From positions 16,113,076-16,177,075 of the forward strand of contig CM038711.1 of the NCBI GenBank assembly GCA_021613375.1: a DNA stretch of 64,000 nt, read 5' to 3'. A program made the position numbers and the translations under genes. The notes beneath the pieces were generated by a model. It was not told the DNA's origin. It saw only the letters and a list, made by a program, of their open reading frames with translations, and did not search any database. How positions within the stretch are numbered: the first letter of the stretch is position 1; each line of letters begins with the position of its first letter. Positions 59,063-64,000 of the stretch are shown here, piece after piece. This DNA comes from Megaleporinus macrocephalus (taxonomy: Eukaryota > Chordata > Actinopteri > Characiformes > Anostomidae).

Positions 59063-62000
59063 CTCATGACTCATGTGTAGTACGTGTAAATGTCATGTAT
59101 CACAAGAAAACCAGGCTGATCATGGCACAGACTAAAATGAACACCAGGCTATACATGCATCACATCCTTCTGATGTAGCAGCAGCACTTGGAATAACATG
59201 TTGTTACTTTTAATAAGCATGCAGATCTAAGATTTTAGACACTTCGCCACTGATTTTATCTGTACATACTGATGCTTCTTTGAATGTGTTCTTACTACTT
59301 TTTCACTCAAATATTTAATAATGGGAAAGTTGGATAACGGCACATTACTTTGTACTTACCTTTACTACAAAAGAAAAGAGTAATTTAGCAGACTTTTGCG
59401 TTTTACCTCAGGAAACACCCAACTATATCTTTACTAATCAGAGTACAGGTTTGCCCACATATGGCATGGGCTTCTGCTAATCCTCCCATATCTCTCCAGT
59501 TCCCTCTGTCCTTCCTGTAGACAAGACACATTTCTTTATCGCATCAAACTCTTCCTATTTGCCAGAAACAGGATGTTGCTCCACCCAGCCCTTCCTTAAG
59601 CCTGAACACCAGCATGTTTGGATCAAGAGGAAAGTTCAAAGGCAAAGACAAATGTAAACTGTAAGATGTCACTTATCAGTTAATTTAGTCAGCAATTACA
59701 GAAGTATAAAATAAACCCTGGATGCCTTTCAGTAGCAAGAAAAACAACTACAAGGGTCAAGTCAGGGCCTTGCTTACACACTGTGTTCAGCAGTGGGGTG
59801 CAAGATAAACATGCCCCAAATATCCTACCAGATCCATCTGACTTGATAAAATGAATTCAAAATGTTCACCATTTTAGGAAAAATTACTTATATTCATGAC
59901 ATTGGCTGTTTTTGAACAGATGCACCTATGGACAATGTAAAACCTGAGATTTATTCATACTTATACATATTTATTCATGTGACTCATGTTATTGTTTTCC
60001 ATTTTGAAAACCTCTAAAACCCTTAATGTCTCTGACCTTACAATTAAAATCTGGGCTTTTTGTAGTTAACAGGAGGTTTGAGAATTAAGAAATCTTTTGC
60101 AAAGATTTGTGGAGTTTGTGGAGCTTAAGTGCACACTGGCATAGAAGCGAGCCAAACAAAGAAATTCTGAAATGCATGTAAATATTCTATTTTTTTAGTT
60201 TTGGGCCCACTGTATATAATGTAAATAAGTATATTTAGTTCGTTTTTAACATATTTAATATTGAATCACTATTGTGCCACTGTTGCAGAAATGATGTAAA
60301 CATGCTTTATCTACAAGCCTCAGAAGTAAAGCAGGCTTTCACAAGTGTGTACTGTATTACAATGGAATACAAAATATTGTAATATCTGATTGTGTGTTAT
60401 GCCACATTATGGAGATATTTACAAATGCAGTAATATTAATTGGTGTGGTTGTATGATCTGTGAAAACGCAAAAACTTAATTGGTACCTACTGATACTTAA
60501 CATCAGAGAAATATTTCCTATAAGGACACTCTACAAAAACCCAAACATGCACATACAAAATAGTTTGGCACCACAGGCCCAAAGGGAAGGGGTGGTTTGG
60601 AATGAGATGTAATACCCACCAGGCTCGTTACCCATGGCAACGGAACATGGCAGATCAGGTGGGTGCTGGGATGCAGCCTAGAGCTGGCATCCTCACCAAA
60701 ACATGCAGCCGCCCAGAAAGAAGAGAAGAACAGGGACATCAGATGAAAAAAGAAAGATACAAGCAAAACTTGAACACCACAGAACAAAAGAAAGCAAGAG
60801 ATGCAAGTGCTTTGACATGCACCCAAACATTCACCAAAACTACTGATAGCCTAACCCTAACCTTAACAAAAAATTAAGCAACGTACGTCACAGGGACCAG
60901 CTTGCGGTCTCACAATGTAAGTATACAATTAGGGCCTATCAGTGTGGTATTAGCCTGGTAAATGCACATATTTGGGAGCCACAGGGATAAAACAAGAATC
61001 TTAGTGTGAGTAAATGTGCCTGGAAGAGATTCTGAAAGGAGAGTGCTGTATGTAATTTGTGTGCCAAATGAAATGAGGACAGAAGACACGTCAGGACACA
61101 CATACACAAGTATGCCTGCACAAATATGCATACTCAGTGTTTTAGGGAAGGAGGAAGAAAAGGCTTGTTCAGTGTTCTGAAATGCGACATGAGTTTTTTA
61201 TATTTCAATCAATATAAGAAAGTCATTGTTTCTGGGTGGAAAAAGATGAGACTTTGTACCAAAGTTACTAATTAAAACAGTGGTAAAGTTTTTTACAAAA
61301 TTAGCATAATTTTGTTGGTCCTAAAATGTGTAAACTTTATGTGAATTTGAAATACTCTCCCTAGTTGTCACAAAAGAACAATGAAGTATTTATGTGTTCG
61401 CATGACCAGACATCACTCCATTCCCTCAGTGCACTTGCTCACTCAAACACTGACTAGCCACCGTCTCAGTAGTAATCTTTTTTGTACTTGTGTTTTTCTC
61501 TTTGAATTTTGTTCATAGTATCAACTAGAAAGTATTTTCAGAACAGAAATAGCTAGTAATAGGCATTTGCCCGATGATGATTAAATAAGCTACTGCAGTA
61601 ACAATCACCAACTTGGACTCTGTTTACATCTTGTCACTTTATGAAACTATCAAGCTAAGATATTAGCCATATGCATTTACACCTGGTAATAAAGTGTGTC
61701 AACAGTTAGTAAAACTGAAATCTGACTGCCACGTAGAACAGAATATGCAAATCCGCTCTTAACATGGTAACCACTTACCAAATTTTTTAATCCATTCATC
61801 CTCTAATTTCTGCACTTTGTTTAGCACAGGAGTGTCTGTTCATATTTCCATTAGGCATTTTGTTTCATCCTGTACCCAACCATGTGTTTCATGATTAACT
61901 TTCTCGCAGACCATGTGCTCTGTGAGTAGCTACTCACTTTCATATTTTCACATTTAACTTATTACTAACTCACCCTCATGCTTGGTAACTATATAAAACT

Positions 62001-62361
62001 ATACATTCTCACTAGCCCTTCCTTCCCAAATACACCAGCAGAAGATTTAAACATGGACGACTAACTTCCAGTTTCAAGAGGAGCAATTCCCATAGAAGTG
62101 AATGTAAAATGGGAAAAACACTTTCCTGCCAATGTTAAAACTCTCACAAACTTCCCAAACAAAACTCACACTCTGACAAGAACAGATGGCTGCATGCAAA
62201 ATGTCCCCTCTGAGTCAGACTCTGCATTTCTTTCTCTAAAGAATATCCATATGTTTTGCTCTACAAGAGTATAATACATATCTCAACAAACATTAGTATG
62301 AAACATTCATCAAATTTAATATCTGTCCAGTATCAATATCAGATTGTAATATCATTACGCA
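59063..62361. other. Presumed aplp2 intron 1, nothing recognised
   Basis: No exon with a signal peptide was found on the minus strand. Ordinary AT-rich sequence. Confidence 0.5.
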
Positions 62362-62490
62362 TTAGGGCTGGGCAGTATATTGACTTTTTATAACATACTG
62401 ACAGATGGTGAAATGAGATATAGGATGAGAACGACCCCAATCTCCACTCCACAAAATAGATTTTTGGTCAATATCGTTCAGCCATCCTTA
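62362..62490. mobile_element. Short GGGCTGGGC-type MITE
   Basis: The left end TAGGGCTGGGCAGTATATTG and the complement of the right end TAAGGATGGCTGAACGATATTG are similar, 129 bp overall. No coding capacity. Confidence 0.45.
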
Positions 62491-62845
62491 ACTTGTTCCC
62501 TCTTCCTTACAAATATCAAAGCTGTCCCAAAACGTGCCTAAGTAGGCACCGACTATGTATTGAGGTGCTCTAGGTATAGAGCAACTGCGTCACAGCCTGT
62601 TCCCACCCACTGCACACAACCGGTGTTATAGCCTAGATTAGCTACTGGCTACCTGGCTAAGCTACCAGCCGGCTATCCAAAATAATAGCCTGTGGCTTTA
62701 AAATCTGCTAGCTGAAATGCTAATCCCTCTGTGTATAAAACTGCAAAAAGGTCATAGAATGGTTGCAAAGTTGCAAATAAATGCCATTTTGTGTGGTTGT
62801 ATAAAAAGAAAAAAATTAACACCACAGAAAATTGGAATAACTTAC

Positions 62846-62891
62846 ATTTGAAAATGACTTCTCCACTCATAGCTTCAGTTTTGTCTGCCAT
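62846..62891 (-). other. Possible short coding exon start (MADKTEAM...)
   Basis: ATG at 62891-62889 in a good initiation context (AAC before, G after), about 15 codons (MADKTEAMSGEVIFK), then a perfect donor GTAAGT in phase 1. Upstream on the same strand is TCCCATGATGCAATGC, resembling a ZNF143-type promoter motif. It cannot be aplp2 exon 1: there is no signal peptide and the phase does not fit exon 2. It may belong to a repeat or an unknown transcript. Confidence 0.2.
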
Positions 62892-63284
62892 GTTGGAGAA
62901 AGTTTTGCCTGCATTGCATCATGGGATTCCTTAGCAGCCAAGGAATCGTTCTATGCTTCCTTACAATTCAGCCAAGAAAGGGTGCCTTAGTAGACAGCAT
63001 ATATAAGGTATTTAAGAATTGTGACAGCCTGCATGATCTGCAGGTGTAAAAAAATGCAGTGTAGAGCACTAATAAGATAAACACAATTATGTCAGGAACA
63101 CATCTATTCAATTGAAATTGATGAGAGCTGAAACAACTGAGAAAAAAGCTGGACTAAGGCTGAGAGAAGGAGCATAAAAATGTTGAAAGTAGTGGGAAAC
63201 TTAGTGATGGGTCTCTTTCATCATTTAATCTCATATAGTAAGTCAGAGAGAGAAAGAGACAAAAAGAGACTTGCAGCTGACACT

Positions 63285-63309
63285 TGTGTGTGTGTGTGTG
63301 TGTGTGTGT
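63285..63309. repeat. (GT)n microsatellite
   Basis: A 25-bp GT run in presumed aplp2 intron 1. Confidence 0.95.
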
Positions 63310-64000
63310 TTGAAGTGAGCACCACACATTTAGAGAATCTGGCAACTCTCAGTAATACCACATCACCCAAACGTTTCCTCAAGTTTAATAATATTACAAA
63401 CCTTAATAGCAAGAATTCAGCCAACAAAAATACAGATACATTCTGTCTCTCATGGTGACTTTAACAACAAGCTATTAAACTGAAAGCAAAGACAGGAAAA
63501 AATTGTGCCTTTTATAACTGTATACAACAACACTACACTGGTAGAACTTCCCCAAACACAGGCAACGGAAGCAGCATAAAAATGGCTCCCTAAAGCAAAA
63601 CCCCCATAATCTGACTCCCACCTTCACAACCACCCTGTTGTGTGCATTTTTAAGTAGGAACTTGCTCTGACACATACGCCATGTATTTTTCCACATATAG
63701 TGCTGGGAAGCACTGCTAAAATTCAATATCACAATATTTTAAACTAATTTTTCAAAACGTGCATCAGATGATATTTAGGTATACATAATGAGCTCTTTGG
63801 GCCCTGGAACTTGCCATTGTTTGTTTTGACAGGACTATTTTATTGTTTTTTTTCTCCTTATGCAGTACTTGAAATGTTTACCAGACCTAAGCTACATTTA
63901 CAGAAAAGAAACGCATTATTTACCTAGTGTTTATGACTAGATATATATTGTAGAAGGCAGTCCTATAATTTTATACATAACATATATATGTATAAAAAAT
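63310..64000. other. Window end, nothing recognised
   Basis: AT-rich sequence without identifiable features; presumed aplp2 intron 1 continuing beyond the window. Confidence 0.4.

Noticed and set aside
60518..60826. Hydrophobic minus-strand frame (MGACQSTCISCFLLFCG...) as aplp2 signal-peptide exon
   Set aside because: No donor in phase 0 after a signal-like segment and no similarity to APLP2 N-termini.
60846..60866. Telomere-like CCTAACCCTAACC
   Set aside because: Only about two imperfect units inside presumed intronic DNA; not enough for an interstitial telomere block.
62846..62891. Alternative first exon of aplp2
   Set aside because: The donor is in phase 1 while aplp2 exon 2 needs phase 0, and there is no signal peptide.
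1..64000. CRISPR arrays, operons, riboswitches or other bacterial systems
   Set aside because: No regularly spaced repeats of the right form, no dense coding; intron-containing vertebrate genes and fish transposons show that this is eukaryotic DNA.

Overview
The window looks like nuclear DNA of a teleost fish. It is AT-rich and has long introns, GT-AG splicing, vertebrate gene families and many fish-type DNA transposons (Tc1/mariner, hAT, short TIR elements) plus L2-like LINE debris. One dispersed repeat (10290-11874, with a second fragment at 18271-18420) ends in the motif GATCAGCCATAACATTAAAACC seen from the other strand. I associate it, from memory only, with otophysan fishes (catfishes, characins, electric fishes), so that placement is tentative.

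Two protein-coding genes are supported, both on the minus strand. The first is kcnj1 (ROMK/Kir1.1-type inward-rectifier K+ channel). It has a single uninterrupted coding exon at 4668-5792 with a splice acceptor just upstream, so the 5' UTR lies on at least one further exon. The second is aplp2 (amyloid precursor-like protein 2). Sixteen coding exons between 25016 and 57546 give 746 codons plus a stop with every splice phase consistent. They cover the E1 growth-factor/copper domain, an acidic region, a Kunitz inhibitor (KPI) exon, the E2 helical domain, the juxtamembrane region, the membrane segment and the NPTY cytoplasmic tail. Only the signal-peptide exon is missing, and it probably lies beyond position 64000. 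KCNJ1 and APLP2 are both on human 11q24, so the linkage looks ancestral, but here they are only about 19 kb apart.

Layout: 1-4667 is flank with a dead Tc1 element. 4668-5815 is kcnj1. 5816-25015 is intergenic and repeat-rich: a hAT element nested in an older repeat with an exact 8-bp target duplication, a TA-flanked MITE, a GC-rich repeat, a CpG-rich patch at 17 kb, several TIR fragments and an (AT)39 microsatellite. 25016-57546 is aplp2, with TE-laden introns that include a 146-bp-arm inverted repeat, a SINE, an internally deleted Tc1 and a dead L2 LINE. 57547-64000 is presumed aplp2 intron 1 with a hAT fragment.

I see no new multi-gene system. The observations most worth checking are residue changes in otherwise conserved proteins (kcnj1 has Val at the ROMK Lys80 pH-gate position; aplp2 has Gln in the HxHxH copper motif and Ser-Pro instead of Thr-Pro in the tail), a chondroitin-sulfate-type EGSG motif made at a splice junction, the long near-perfect inverted repeat at 29.1-29.8 kb, the CpG-rich patch at 17 kb, and two exon-like segments that I cannot assign.
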